The notes: generated by a model not told the origin, from the letters alone. Positions 34,436-47,446 are shown, counted from the stretch's first letter. The stretch is DNA of 64,000 nucleotides from Hymenopellis radicata (GCA_015501595.1 JADNRX010000011.1:1-64000), one strand, 5' to 3'. Program-made: numbers and translations.

Positions 34436-36109
34436 ATGTCGGGCCAGGATGCTTGCCCCTGCTGTGGCACCTTGAAGTCCAACAATGCGCCTCCGCCAGT
34501 AAAATTGGACGTGCGGGAAATGTTGCGCTCTGGGCAGGCAGTGAATAGCGCCATCACTCCCTCCATCCTCGCAGGGATTTCTGCATCGGAAACCGAGATC
34601 AAGGACTTGGGGCGTGATATCTCCCGGCTGGTCGCTTTGATCAACCAGAAAAAATCGCGGATTGCAGTCACAAAGACTACCCTTTTGGAATATCGGTCCG
34701 CGATGGCCCCCATTCGTACTCTTCCACCAGAAGTACTCCTCCATATATTCACCCTCGCCAATGAAGACCGCGTCTTGTCTCCTAATAGCCCCCGGATGCG
34801 TATCGGCCACGTCTGTAAAGCATGGCGCTCATTGTCCCGAGCGTCTCCTTCTCTTTGGAATGACATCTCCTTTGCTGGGAACCATTGGCGACACACCATG
34901 GCGTGTTGGGTGCCCAAGTATCTTGAACAGTCACTCGTCCTCTCCTGCCCGCGTCCTTTGCACATCTCATTCTCCCTCCCCTCTGCACAATATCTTCCTA
35001 ACCACTATGATCCCCATCATCCCGTCCTGAATTATATAACTCAGGTAGCCCACTTATTATGCGGGCATACTTTGCGATGGAAAACACTCTTCTTCTCCGG
35101 CCCAGAGGACGCCATCAGCATGCTTTTTGAGTTGCTGTCTGGTTTTCACTTCGAGTCGTTGGAGTCCTTGACCATTCGTTGTACCTCGGAGAACCAACTT
35201 CGCTTTGCCGAACCAATGCAAAAGTTCAGCCTAGGCCCTCGTCTTCGAACTCTTAAGCTCAATTTCGAGAGCTCCAGTTATATGGTTATACAGTGGTCAA
35301 CATTAACTTCGTTCAGTGGCGCGTTCCTGAGCAATTCGGCATGCTATGCATTTCTGGCCGCAGCTTCACAGCTCGAGACCCTTTCCCTCATCCATATTAA
35401 CGATCACGACAATGTGAATGCATCCGGGCCACCCAAAATTCTTTCCAATCTCCGTCATCTCGTCCTTTATTCATGTGCTGTCACCAACTTCTTGAGGCTC
35501 CTCACCATGCCTAACCTTCAGCATCTCGAGCTTGAGCAGCGACGCTATGCAGTGGGACCGGAACATCCCTCCCCTTGTCGAGTACAATTCGACGCGGAGA
35601 CGCACGTTGCAGATCTGTTATCACGGTCCCGATGCCCACTCTCCTCCATCACCATGGGCGGCCCAATCTTACCTACGGAGTTCATACCTCTCCTCAGTCC
35701 AACCCTACGCAGCTCTGTCAAGACTTTCAAGGTTACTCTCGAACCTGAATCGTCCAGCTGCACTTCCGCGCTGCTCGATTCCCTTACGACGACGCAGGAT
35801 GGACACTTTTTTTCTAACCTTGTCGAGCTTGAAATTACAGAACATACGGATGACGTGGTAGTATTCTGCAATCCACGACTGATGACCAGCATTTTGTCGC
35901 GTTGGCATGTACCGCCAGGAGTCGCGCAATTGCAGAAATTAACGTTGTCTGGGGAGTACATGAGCATGCCCATTGATCGGCCCCACCACAGCTCTTCGCT
36001 CTCTATCTGCCTCCAGGAGCTTTCAGACAAAGGACTCGACGTGCGATGGAGTATGGACCAGGAGGATATCCTCGCTATGGGGCGAGAATATTTGAGGTCG
36101 ATGCACTAA
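34436..36109 (+). CDS. F-box protein with leucine-rich C-terminal region
   Basis: Single-exon gene, 557 residues. An N-terminal CPCC motif is followed by a helical segment (residues 50-90) and an F-box at about 95-145 (RTLPPEVLLHIFTLANE…VCKAWRSLSRASPSLWNDI). Degenerate LRRs cover about 220-540 (LRTLKLNFES, LETLSLIHIND, LRHLVLYSC, LQHLELEQRR, LVELEITEH). F-box proteins of this type recruit substrates to SCF ubiquitin ligases through Skp1 and are hugely amplified in agaricomycetes. Its C-terminal end resembles the pseudogene at 27178-28074 and shows that they share ancestry. Substrate unknown. Confidence 0.85.
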   Translation: MSGQDACPCCGTLKSNNAPPPVKLDVREMLRSGQAVNSAITPSILAGISASETEIKDLGRDISRLVALINQKKSRIAVTKTTLLEYRSAMAPIRTLPPEVLLHIFTLANEDRVLSPNSPRMRIGHVCKAWRSLSRASPSLWNDISFAGNHWRHTMACWVPKYLEQSLVLSCPRPLHISFSLPSAQYLPNHYDPHHPVLNYITQVAHLLCGHTLRWKTLFFSGPEDAISMLFELLSGFHFESLESLTIRCTSENQLRFAEPMQKFSLGPRLRTLKLNFESSSYMVIQWSTLTSFSGAFLSNSACYAFLAAASQLETLSLIHINDHDNVNASGPPKILSNLRHLVLYSCAVTNFLRLLTMPNLQHLELEQRRYAVGPEHPSPCRVQFDAETHVADLLSRSRCPLSSITMGGPILPTEFIPLLSPTLRSSVKTFKVTLEPESSSCTSALLDSLTTTQDGHFFSNLVELEITEHTDDVVVFCNPRLMTSILSRWHVPPGVAQLQKLTLSGEYMSMPIDRPHHSSSLSICLQELSDKGLDVRWSMDQEDILAMGREYLRSMH

Positions 36110-36406
36110 GCCGGACATGATCGAGTATTTTTCGTGTTTGCAATCAAGATTCAACACCCTTGTGCTATCACTACGTCCGAGAGTGAGCTCATTCTTATTT
36201 CGAGTCTATTCTGGAGACTAACGTTACCTGTAGTTATTTATCGTGCAGTACAGTACTACTCATCTACACTAAACCACCGTCGTTCTTTAGTACATGGGCA
36301 AGTGGGAATGCAGCGGGGTCTACGTCGCATTTTAAACTAAAAATGAATATACTGTATGCCTTTCTTTACATGATACATTACAAACAACATTACATTACAC
36401 TTGAAT
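36110..36406. other. Intergenic, convergent 3' ends
   Basis: About 300 bp between the F-box stop and the Nup159 stop; AT-rich, nothing coding seen. Confidence 0.5.
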
Positions 36407-39400
36407 TCACTTCGCAAGGAAACCACCCGGCCCATACTGCGGAAGCGGACCCCAATCGAATGAAGGTGATGGTGAGGGCGCATCGCCCTTCTTGGTGAGC
36501 GGAACAGACGAATGCTTGCGTTCCTTCGTTCGCACCTTAGACGTAGACGTGTACGTATTGAGATGGAAGTCGTCGTCACTGAACAAGGAGCTAGGAACGC
36601 TGAGTGGCGCATTGAACGCGACGCCGCCCGGACTACCCGATGTTTGGGAGCTGGAGAGGAAAGCAAGGGGCGGCGAGGCAGCCGTCTTGGGCTCGTTCAG
36701 CAACGGCTGCTGTCGTAGCCCAAGGAGCGCATGCTTCAGCTTCTGCGCGGATCGCTCTGCGTTAAGCGCTGCCGCCGTCGTTACCGCTTCATACGGGACT
36801 GTCAGCGGAGAAGACTTGGCATCGGGTAATCGAGGATCTCTGTAAGTGGCCGATGTTTTGGAAGAAGGCAGGGTTCGACGCGCAATGTCAACGGCAGCCA
36901 GTCTTTTCGTCAGGCTGGCGATGGCGTCCTGCTCTTGCCGGATGGCCGTATCGATGTTCCTATACGTTCGGTTCACGGTGTCCAAAGAAGGGGAACTGGT
37001 CAAGAATCAGTGAATCACGCAGGGGCGGCACACAGGACAGCGCTCCTACCGGAAGACACCCTTTTGACTCTTCATCGCCGTCATCTTCTTCTTGTTGTCC
37101 TTCAAAACGTCTTCCAATCTGAGCACCTCCTGCTTTTTACGCATCAATTCTCCCCTCAATCGAGTCTTCATCTCGACAAGTTCGGGACCAAGTGTCCGAG
37201 CTTTGAGCATCTTTCTAAAGTCCTCATCCTCTTTGGCCCGATTGAAGCGCTCGATCTCTTCCTTTCGCGTATTGGCTACAAAGTAGTTTGAGAGAAGTGG
37301 TAATAACAAAACGAGGGGAATCCACCTTTCACAAGCCCACTACCAAGCTCCTTCAACGCTGTCCGTATGACTTGATTGCTCAACTGTGAAACCTCCAAAT
37401 CATCCGTGCACGTGCTCAAAAGGTCGCGGAACTTCAACGCGTCGGATGGTGCCCAGCGCTGCGGGTCAGCCAAGTCTGCTCTGGCAGACGAACCGCCCGT
37501 CTTCTTCGCCAACAGTTCCCTCTGTTCCGCGGCTTTGCCGATATTGCACGCAGCTGGGGCATGTTAGCGACGACACTGCCAAGATCAAAAGGATACTAAC
37601 ATTGTCGAGTTCTTTTGTCATCAAAGCATACAATCGAGCGCATTCTCTTTGCATGCCCTCTTCAAAGTCGTCCATTCGAGGACCTGGAACTGGTTGTCTC
37701 GGAGCTTGGGGAGCTGTAGCCGGTCGAGGAGGCATATTCATTTGTCCCGTTGTTTGTGGGATCGGCGGAGTTGAGGTAGTGGGCAGCTTCCCACTAGGAA
37801 AGAGCGGTGGCGGCATCATGGGCGCCTGCGATCCAAAACCAGGGCCGCTGAGCGATGGAAACATACTTGGAGCAGTCGGCTTCTGGACTGGCGGTGGTGG
37901 TGAAACAAATGGAGAGGGGACGATGGAGAGCCGAAAGGTTGAAGACCGAAGAGAGACGACTTGGGTGCAGGAGGGGTGGGCGCGGCCGGAGGAGGAGCAG
38001 GCTTACCGAAAAGTCCACCTCCTCCTCCAAATGATGACAGTAAAGGAGGCGTCTGCGGCCGCGCCTTTGTTGCCGTAGAGCTTTCCTCGGTTTTAAGAGG
38101 CAAGACTCCGAATGGCGTCTTTGGCGATGCAGGTCGTGGCTTAGGTGCGAACGGTTTTACGTCTTCGTTCTCTTGCTCTGACACTGTATTGGCAAGCGGA
38201 GAGCTTCGAACAGGCTTGGTACTCGGACGACCAAGGCCCAAGGTTGCAGGCGGCGTGGTTGATGGGATAACAGGCGAGGCCTTTTTCTCTGGCGACCCTG
38301 GAGGTGTCGTAGTTTCCTCGATTATAGTAGGCAGTACGGTATCGCATGATGACGCGAGAGAAGGCGAGGTCGTTGATGATCTTGAAGATGGAAGTGGTAT
38401 TCCAGACGGAGTCGGAGACCGTCGCTCGTCGTCCGCTTCCTCCTCCTCCTCCTCTTCTTCTTCTTCTTCCACTTCGGGTTCACCTTCGTCAGGGGCTGCT
38501 TCGTCTACACTTTCTTCTTCTTCCTCTTCGTCGCGTCGCGGTTCGTCATCTGAGAGATCACCAACAGATGGCACACTTTGCGAGAGGAAAGAATCAGCGT
38601 CATCATCGTCGTCGTCCTCTTCTTCACCACCGCGTATATCGCCATCCTCATGAGAAACGTCCACGTAAGAGCTTGCTACCGAAGACATTGATCCATCTCC
38701 CTTGGCAAGAGACTCAGATTCTTCCTTAGATTTGCCTTTGACATCAACGGGCTTAGAGAAGACAGGCGTAGGAGTGCCTTGGTCACTACCTTCAGCCTTG
38801 ACTTGAGACGTCTGTGAAGCTGTTTCAGGCGTCTCAGGCTTGGCCTTGGGAGGAGACATAGAGCGTTTCACAGGATCTTCGCCTCCTGGTTTGCCAGTCA
38901 ATAGGTCCTGGAAAGACGTTGTCTTCTCGGATGCAGCACCAAAAGCTGACTTCGCGCCCGAGAAAGCACTGAATCCTCCAATAGAAGTCTTGGGTGGTGT
39001 AGTTGTTGGAGGAGGAGTCTGAGGCGCGAAGGCAGACCTTACTCCTATCGAGGTAGGAGCACCAAAGGTCGGCGTAGAAGTAGCAGCCGGACGAGGGGTG
39101 GTTGTAGGCGCAGTACTAATCGCACCAAAAGCAGAAACAGGCTGAGTCTTAGTTTCTGCGGCTTTGAAGAACGGCGAAGATTCGTTCGAAGCACTAGCGC
39201 CAAACGCACCAAATCCAACAGAGGGCTGGAAAGACGATGTCGTTTTGAGATTAGCGAACGCATTGTTTGGCGGTGCCGGCCGCGACGGGGTCACGTTGAA
39301 TGGAGACATAACACTGGGAGAGGAAGGAGAGGCTGAGCCCTGCGAGGACGGAGAACTACTGGCAAATGCTCCTTTACCAAACGGCGAATCAGTCAGAGGA

Positions 39401-42400
39401 GCAATGCCGCTTCCCGGAAGCTGAGGAGATGTTGGCGGTGTAGCGTCCTTCGTCGGGTCAGAACTTCGTGCGAAAGCTCCCTGCCCAAATGGTGAATTCG
39501 CGAGAGGGGGTAGACCACTTGCCCAACTTGAGGAAGGTGTTGGTGACTCGCTCTTAGAAGGCTCGGCTGGGGCAGCTGGCGCATTGCCAAATGGTCCTTT
39601 TCCAAACGGGGAGTCTTTCAAAGGTGGAATACCACCGAAGGAGGAGGCGCTCTCGGTTTGCTTGGGTGTCTCAGAGCCGCTCGAGCTAGGTTTCGCGGCC
39701 TGCCCAAACCCAGGTGTAGCGGAGCCGAAAGCCGTGAATCCACTCAACGGGGCTGTTTTCGTCAATCCATGAGTACAAGGTATCCCAAATGATATAGACT
39801 CACCTGGTTTCTGTTCCTCCGCCTTCTGGGCAGTAGATCCAAAAGGTGTAGGGCTTTGAGATGCAAAAGCCCCAAACCCTCCGGACGCCGGTTTCGCTGG
39901 CTCCGTCGGAGGTGAAGACGCAGAGAAGGGTGAAGGTCCAGCAGCTCCAAACGCTGCGAACCCGCTAGCCGGTTCTGTAGAATGCTAAGTAAGATGAAAC
40001 AAGTAGTTCAGAGGAAAGGTTCACCTGAAGCTTTCTGTTCGTCCTGCTTTGGGGCTGCCGCCCAAAGGCTGAAGGGGTGCCAGAGGCGAACGAGGCAAAC
40101 CCTCCAGAAGACTTCGCAGGTTGACTAGAAGTTGCGGCGGAGGTTAGGGATGCTGGAGCTCCAGCAAATGCACCAAAGCCTCCTGAGGATGGCGCTTTGG
40201 CTGCAGAATTCAATGAAACAGGGCTGTTCGACGCGAAGGCGCCAAATCCTCCACTAATGGGCTTCGATGTTGACGCTGGAGGTGCTACCCGTTGTCCGAA
40301 CCCAGTCTGCCCGAAAGTCGGCTGGCCAAATCCAGGCTTGGAAAGTTGTCCGAACGACGGTTGCCCAAATGCCGACGTAGATGATCTAAAGGCAGAGACC
40401 TGCGGCTGCGCCGGGGCACCACCAAACGCTGACGCGAACGCTGAAGTACTCTGAGTGGTGTTAGGCTTATTAAAGGCGAATCTGCGCTGATTCCGTCTCC
40501 GAATGCGCCAAAGCCTGAGGCCGGTTTAAGCACTGATGCTGAAGAAGACTGGTTGGAGGGATGGCCTGGCGGAAGAGGTAAAGGGGCAGGAGAGCCAAAG
40601 AGTCCCCCGCCGGCCTTGGGCGATGAAGTCGAGCCTCCACCGCCGAGTGATAGACCACCGAAGGACGGCGCATCCTCAGACATGGAGTCTTCCTGGGTGT
40701 TATTGCTAGGTGTACTACCAAAACCTGACCCAAAGCCACCAGAAGATTGAGTACTGCCAAATGCGCTTGAAGTATTATTGTTTCCTCCAAATGCGTTATT
40801 GTTCGAAGTCCCGAAGGCTCCGAATCCTCCTCCCAACGACCCCGCAGAGCCAAAGCCTCCCGATGCGTTATTAGGCTGACTTCCGAACGCTGGCTGTTGT
40901 CCACCGCCTGACGCGGAGTCACTAAACGCCGACCCGTTATTTCCATATGCAGAACCCCCGCTTCCGAATGCAGATGTCGTGTTTGAAGAGCCACCGAAGG
41001 CGTTGTTTCCAGCTTGGCCAAAACCGGAAGACGTACCGAACCCAGAGGATTGACCAAATCCGGACGACGCTTGCTGAGGTGAACTAAATGCAGCGGGAGG
41101 GGACTGAGCGAAAGATGAAAAGCCCGACGGCGCAGGGGTTGGACGTGGAATTGGTTGGGAGCTCGTGGTTGCCGATACAGTGAGCATCCCAGAGTACGGC
41201 TTGTCAGCGTTGTTCAAGTTCCACGCATGTATAGTTCCATCATTGAGATAACCGTAGAGGATGGGATTTCCTGACGGGTTGACCAAGTCAAGGTCCAGCG
41301 AGAGTAGAATGGTGTCATCCATAGTCTCTTCGTGAAGAGGAACGGATATATTATCTGACGGATAGTGATACCACTGTCCATTTGCGTATCCGAAGATGCC
41401 CAGGTCTGCGGTTTGTATGTCGCCAATGATGAAGATGAACCTAGAATTGTCGGAGGCATCCTCATCCCATTTTGGGAGGAGGATGGGGAATGTCGCTTGT
41501 GGAGCACGTCCAGCCGCGATGTACGGAGCGTCGATTTCGGTGGCTATCACGACCTCCTTGTCGAGATGAATGGCGTGTAGCGTGTTCTTGTCATCACCAT
41601 TTTTCTCATGATAGCTGGTAGAAAAGTTATGACCAGCGCCGGGAAGCCATACGATGGACACGAGCAGATGATTCAGTACAGAATGTGTAGGGGGAATATG
41701 CTTTTGGATAGTGGTTTTGTTACTGGGGGAGAATGCAACAATGTCACCGAGAACCAGACCAAGTGCAATTTGCTTCCCTTTGGGCGACCATGAAGCTGCG
41801 ACATATGTAAAGAATAGAACTACAAGCTAAAATAAAACGTACCAGCCACAACAATGGAGTCCTGGTCAGCGGGTTCCCAACCTCCTTGAGGCTGGAACTG
41901 GGAGTTGATGAGGTGAACCCGACCATCGTTCCGCACAATAGCCAGTAAATCCGAAAGGCCGGCTTCATTGCTCGGGTTCGGAATTAGTTGTCGCACGGGA
42001 CCACCAGGGATGATTTGCAGCGGTGGCGCGTCGCCAGAAGAGAATAGTTGGTCGGTGGCGTAAAAGTAGGTGTCGCCATTGAGGAGACTGACAGCCAACT
42101 GGGACTCATGGTTGGCGAATGCGACAATATTTGGTTGATGGGGCATATTCAGTGTTCGTTGGCATTGGAAAGTGGGCGGTTTTGTCTTGTCGTCCGCTTC
42201 GAGTGTACTCAGCAGGTCCTTCAACGGAGACATGATAATGGCTGGAATATATAAGCTCACGCGTATGTCAAAGTCAGAGACTGCTCACCATTGTTTGTCG
42301 CGGCGACGAACCATCCTTTGGAATTCGCGATCGCAAAGAGACGGAACGCATCAGGCTTGTCCTCGACCTGGATAGCTTCAGACGAAAGAGGAACGCGATT

Positions 42401-42597
42401 TTCCTTTCGAACGTATGTGAGACGGGGAATCTGAGAGGAATGTCAAGTCTTTTACAGGCGCTATCATAAAAAATGGGAGCAGACATGGAAAGACCCGCCA
42501 TCTGAGGTGTCTATCGACCCTTCTGCCGACTGTTTCAACGGTTGAAGCCTTAGCGTTGAGCTCGTCGGTCGCCGTAATGGGGTCAGGCCTGTGCCAT
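36407..42597 (-). CDS. NUP159: FG nucleoporin Nup159 (Nup214 ortholog)
   Basis: Large multi-exon minus-strand gene. The N-terminal seven-bladed propeller is spread over about 42500-41180 (FRLFAIANSKGWFVAATNN; NIVAFANHESQLAVSLLNGDTYFY; SIVWLPGAGHNFSTSYHE; GMLTVSATTSSQP). It is followed by a long FG-repeat region (41130-38900, SGFGQSSGFGTSSGFGQ type), a very acidic linker (about 38700-38400, runs of Glu), and a C-terminal coiled coil (37700-36600) ending WGPLPQYGPGGFLAK. This layout is that of Nup159/Nup214, on the cytoplasmic face of the nuclear pore, where the propeller binds the mRNA-export helicase Dbp5. The start is uncertain: an ATG at 42597 needs a frame correction before the exon at 42440. 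The divergent partner TAF6 starts about 120 bp away. Confidence 0.85.
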
Positions 42598-42720
42598 TCA
42601 TCGTGGAGGACGGGTGCCGCAGCTGTGAAAGCTGGGATTGTGAAGGAAGGAGGAAAGATGAACGTGACAGTAGTCGGCACCGCGCCAGCCGTCACAGTCT
42701 ACTCACGAACCATCACCGCG
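42598..42720. promoter_or_regulatory. Short bidirectional promoter, Nup159/TAF6
   Basis: About 120 bp between the proposed divergent start codons. No TATA-like element is evident. Both genes are housekeeping, so a shared promoter is plausible. The interval depends on the uncertain Nup159 start. Confidence 0.35.
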
Positions 42721-43382
42721 ATGAACAAGGTCAAGTCAAAAGGACCGCAGAACCAACAGGCTGGTGCTTACAAGGCTGAATCCATCAAGGTATTTCTAAC
42801 ACCTCTATGAACGTTGGCGCCTTTGACATCGGACAAGGATGTAGCCGAATTCCTGAACATCACCATCTCAGACTCGGTCGCCTCATCTCTCGCCAGCGAT
42901 GTGGAATACAGACTTCACCAGGTCATCGAGGTCTGTCCGCCGCGCTTGGCCTCAATGTTATGCTCTGATCTTACGCTAGGAAGCAGCACGCTTTATGCGC
43001 CATGGACGAAGAACAACGATCACGACCGCAGATATTGACCAGGCATTTCGCGTTCTCAACATTGAGCCCTTGTACGGCCATACCCCACATAATCCTCCTA
43101 CATTCAGGCGCGCCCCGCCCTTCTCAAATATGCCTTCCGCCGGATCCGTCTACTTTGTTGAAGACGAGGAAATCGACTTTGACCGCATCCTTCGAGAGGA
43201 AAAGATATCCATGCTTCCAGGAGTAAACTGGACTGCCCATTGGCTCGCTGTAGAGGGCGTGCAACCTCTCATACCTGAAAATCCACCTGCTATTCCACGC
43301 GACGTTGAACCGGAAGCTGGAAAGTCTCCTCCATTAACAAATGGTACTAGTGCATTATCGTTGCAGGCAGCGACAACGAAGA

Positions 43383-43413
<31 letters not shown>

Positions 43414-44340
43414 GCTTGTCAAGCAGGTTCTTTCGCGTGAACTGCAACTCTACTACAGCCGCCTGACATCTTCACTTATACCACCCACTTCCGATTTCGC
43501 GAAACGCACGGCGGCTCTTGCTAGTCTCAAAAACGACGCAGGTCTCCAAGCCTTCTACCCTATTTGATCAAATGGGTCGGAGAAGGTGTTGTAGGCGCCC
43601 TAAAGGACGGTCTGCAAAGTGAAAACGACGGACGAGTCCTCGAAGTTCTCCTGGACGTCATCAGCTCACTTATGGAGAACAAGACACTCTTTGTCGAGCC
43701 TTATGTACGAGCAGTTTCTACTTTCATAATGCTTGCTCGCTGACTGGAATCCAGCTTCACCAAATATTACCTCCCATCCTTTCGACTCTGCTTCATTCTT
43801 CTCTCCCTCCATCACATGCAGAATACCTTCGTACATCAGCTGCTCAGACTCTCTCCCGACTTCTCACCCAGCATTCTACAACATACCCATCACTTTCACC
43901 TCGAATAATGAAGACTCTACTCCTTGGTCTTGTCTCTCCTGGGAAGAGTAAAGGCACTCGAGAGGGTGCAATACGCGGTCTCATGGGCGTTGGAAAGGAA
44001 GCTGTTAGGAAAGGGCTCGTAGAAGGAGGCGGCGCCAAAGTTGTAGGCAGCGAATGTTCGGGGCAAGATCCAAGCACGATGTCCTTGGTTTCATCAGTTA
44101 TGGTAAGCTGTTTTGCTGAATCTGTATTATTCTCCACTAATATGTATGCAGGATGCATTTACCGTGTTATATCCGCCTTCAGACATGCCCGAGAGTCTCG
44201 AGCTCTCTCGGGAGAGCGATATCATCTTCTCACAAAAGCTTCGGGATGTTTTGGGTGACTTTTTTGCGAACAAGTTGTCTGGTGATGCTGGGTGGGCTCG
44301 CGGTGTAATAGGCATACACAGCAATAGCAACAGCCCATGA
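42721..44340 (+). CDS. TAF6: TAF6, TFIID/SAGA subunit with histone fold and HEAT domain
   Basis: Exon 1 (42721-42789, MNKVKSKGPQNQ…) splices at 42790-42837 into the histone fold (DVAEFLNITISDSVASSLASDVEYRLHQVIE|EAARFMRHGRRTTITTADIDQAFRVLN). The family-typical IEPLYGH and YFVEDEEIDFDRILREEK follow, then a Gln10 tract near 43386-43416, and a C-terminal HEAT region (RELQLYYSRLTSSL…KTLLLGLVSPGKSKGTREGAIRGL) to TGA at 44338. The protein pairs with TAF9 in TFIID and SAGA. One base is missing near 43550-43562: the track ends in FYPI-stop, while LLPYLIKWVGEGVVGALKDGL follows in the next frame. TAF6 is normally essential and single-copy, so a sequencing or assembly error is likely. Confidence 0.9.
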
Positions 44341-44477
44341 GCTTGATATCTTAACCACTGTATCTTTTGGTGTACTTTGTAGATGTATTCCTAATCACCA
44401 GCTTGAAACGGAGATTGCATGAGTAATCACCGTAAGGCAGGTTTATTATTGACCACTATCGTCAACAGTCATATAAA

Positions 44478-45595
44478 ATGGTACTCATCATCCACCGAAT
44501 ACCCTCAATGTGCTAATACTCAAGCAGTACGCAGACATTGAAAGTCTCGTTCTGTCAGGAGAGCTCTTTAACGGGAAAGAGCGGTCCTCATCTCCCGTCC
44601 GCACGCCATCCCCCTCGTCTGACAATGGCTGGCACGACGACGAGCTCAATGACAAGCGTCCTTCACCGGTTCCAGAGCCTCAGCAAGAGTCCATAGGCAT
44701 GGGTCCAGGACGCACCGGTGTCAAGGGTGTCATCCGTGACCGCAACGAGGCCCAGGACATCCAGAAACAACGCCATGCACAAGACATGGACGAGCTTCGG
44801 CAGCGCATGGAGAAGAACAGTCTTACTGGTAAGACGTATCTGGAGGAGGAGAGAGAAAAGGCCGATAGGGGCGAGGAAAAGGTTGACCCACTGGTACAAC
44901 GAGAGCGCGAGCGCGTGGACGTCTTCGGCATGGCCAAGCAAGGCAGATTTGGACACCTGAGGGAAGTCGGCGCGGCAGGCTTTGTTCAGGCCGTCGAACG
45001 AGACGATAATGGTGGCGCATTTGTCGTAGTCCATCTCTATGACAAGGTCTGTGTCTCCTTAACTAACTCTCAACACACCGTCCTTATCTCAGTTTAGTCG
45101 CTGGATCGATGCTATACCCTCGATGATAGCCTCACTCGTCTTGCGCGCCTCAATCCCAATACAAAGTTCCTGCGATGTCGCGCTTCCGCTCTTGGGTTCG
45201 CCTCAACGGGTCCAACGTCTGCATCCAAGACTGTACATCGACCCCCTCGTACTATACACGAAGACAACGAGGATGATGAAGATGGTCACTATGATGACAA
45301 GGATAACGAGGACGAGGAAAGCGAAGAAGACGAAAACGTCGATCTGGATATGTTGCCTACGATGCTGGTATATCGCACTGGCGAACTCGTTCATAATTGG
45401 GTTCGCGTGGATTGGGAGGCAGGAACCGCTGGCATAGAAGAACTGCTTGAAAAGTATGTCATCTTCGTCGAGTTCAAGTCTTGACCTACTGACGAGTCCA
45501 GACACCATATATTATCTCGAGGCAAGGTTGGAGGTGGGAATCTCGGACTTCCCAGCGACGATGAAGACGATGAGCTTTTGTTCTCTGATGACTGA
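44478..45595 (+). CDS. Phosducin-like protein; first coding exon is the ATG alone
   Basis: Exons 44478-44480 (only the start codon), 44528-45046, 45098-45453 and 45502-45595, giving 323 residues. The first intron (44481-44527) has GTACTC, a TGCTAAT branch site and CAG. The protein reads M-YADIESLVLSGELFN, a typical phosducin-like start. The N-terminal helical domain (DELRQRMEKNSLTGKTYLEEER) precedes the thioredoxin-like fold (RFGHLREVGAAGFVQAVERD…AFVVVHLYDK|SLDRCYTLDDSLTRLARLNPNTKFLRCRA), which contains an unusually long Asp/Glu insert, then LPTMLVYRTGELVHNWVRVDWEAG. Family members assist Gβγ assembly with the CCT chaperonin. Confidence 0.9.
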
Positions 45596-45748
45596 TTAAC
45601 GAGCTTGGTTTTCTCTTGTTTATTTAACGTCCTAGACTGCAACGGTATGGTTGAATCTTCCCTCTTCCGCGAACATTTTGATGTTTCGAGCAGCTATACA
45701 CCATCTCAACACGTATCTGTATATCATATGAACGGTGGATAATGTACA

Positions 45749-47328
45749 CTATTTACGTTCGATTTCTTCTCCTGGAGGCAGCACTACAACACTCGCATCT
45801 TTGACAACATCCCTCATCACCTCCGAAATGTCCTCTTCTGCCGCGTAACAGGCCACATAATTTCCAAGCATTCGGATCTCCCTCACACTCTCGAATGCAC
45901 CCAAAATCCAGTTTGCCAGCGCACGAATCTCGACCTTGACCGTTTGAAACTGTATTTCCACCACATTGACCAACCGCAGCGCTTTCTTTACAGCAGCCGA
46001 TGGGACCACGCTGATTCGTGTCAACCATCCAGCATCGACGATGACACGGAGAGCGACTAGCGGCAGTCTCTCTAAGCCTTCCATTTCCACGAAGCTTGTC
46101 TTCAACGCTCGCATCACCGAACCCGTGCCCTCCCAGTCCAACCCACGCCTGGGTGATCTCCTCGGAAACGTCCTCACCTCGCGCAAATTAGGGAGCGAAG
46201 ATTGCACGACGTACACGAGGATTCGCCAAGGTGCCTCCACTTTGACGAGCTCTTTAAACTCTGGGATGGGGACATCTTTGCCCGGCATGTATTGTTCCTC
46301 GTCAGAGACGCGCAAGCTCTTTAGACAAGGAAAGAGCGCGATGAAACGAAGCATGTCATCAATGGTGATGTCAGGACAAGCCAGGACGGAAAGCGATGCG
46401 AGATCAGGGGCAGCAATAGCCACTGTGGGAAGCAACGCTTGCCAGAGGTGACTGGCGAAGGCGATGTGGCTGATTGTCAGTTCCTGTAAAGCGGGAAGCA
46501 CAGACAGCGTCCAGTTTGATAAAGGTGGGAGGAGGAGCATGGATGAACTGATGATCAAGCCTTTACTGAGTGCTGTGGTGGCGCAGGCTCGACGAGGATA
46601 GTCTGCTCGCCCATTTTGACACGCTTGAATTCCCACCCAGGCCCTCGGATAGCATTACGGCGAACGGGCAGCCCTCCCGCTCCGCCGCGTGTGTAGACGA
46701 ACTGGTACGCGTAGTTCATCACCTTCCCGTCGAGGAGGCATATAGATGTACAGCCCTTCTCTGCACACAGGTTAAGGAGGCTTCCGATAGCTGACGACCA
46801 CGCAGCTAGCCACACGTCGGTGCCCTGAACGCTGCTGTGATTCCAGTCGCGGCCGGAGAAGCGAAGCGTCAATTGGGACAGAGAACTCAGTTTAGCGACG
46901 AGAAGCCGTAGACGCTCCACCGTCTGAATGATAGTGCTCTGTGGCGGCAGCGATTCCGGGAAGCTGGTATCGTGGTCTTCAAATGTACACGATAGATGCT
47001 GTATAAAAGGCACGAATATTGCTGCACGAAGACCTGATATCGCGTCATGTTGGTCGTTCGGCGCATTGCGCACCCGAAACTGTGAGAGCACCGTAGGGTT
47101 TGTGATGCCAAAATGAGCGAGGTAGCTCATCAGACATATATCGTGCAGCCGTTTGCAGGTGAGAGATACGCGGAACAGCTGGACAATCTGGCTTTGATCG
47201 TCCCAGTCAAAATCATCCGCGAATATCTTGTGCAGCAGTTCATTTGGGAGCTGCAGAAGCGGAAATGAGCTCTTGACATGACAGACAGAATGAGAAGAGA
47301 TGTATGGCTCACGGGCTGGGCTTGGCAC
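45749..47328 (-). CDS. F-box/LRR protein, frame break near 46560-46590
   Basis: The N terminus has an F-box (FPLLQLPNELLHKIFADDFDW…RVSLTCKRLHDI, residues about 22-70). The first frame runs to …ILVEPAPPQHSVKA-stop at 46555. The continuing LRR-like sequence (ALSKGLIISSSMLLLPPLSNWTLSVLPALQELTISHIAF … LKSLRVSDEEQY … NLREVRTF) is in the next frame and ends at 45749. No intron with GT...AG borders bridges the two, so a single-base change is needed. It is either a recent pseudogene or an assembly indel. Presumed SCF substrate adaptor. Divergent from the gene at 47447, with 118 bp between the starts. Confidence 0.75.
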
Positions 47329-47446
47329 CTCTGCGCATGATGAAATTGATCTCGATCAGTGTGTTCCATAAATAGAGCATACTCTCATTTTAAAGAACGA
47401 CGTTCCTGTGATTCAGAATCACGCTCACTTCGCCTCCTAATCAACC

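Noticed and set aside
37961..38653. Ser/Gly-rich + frame
   Set aside because: Antisense shadow of the acidic and FG coding sequence of Nup159.
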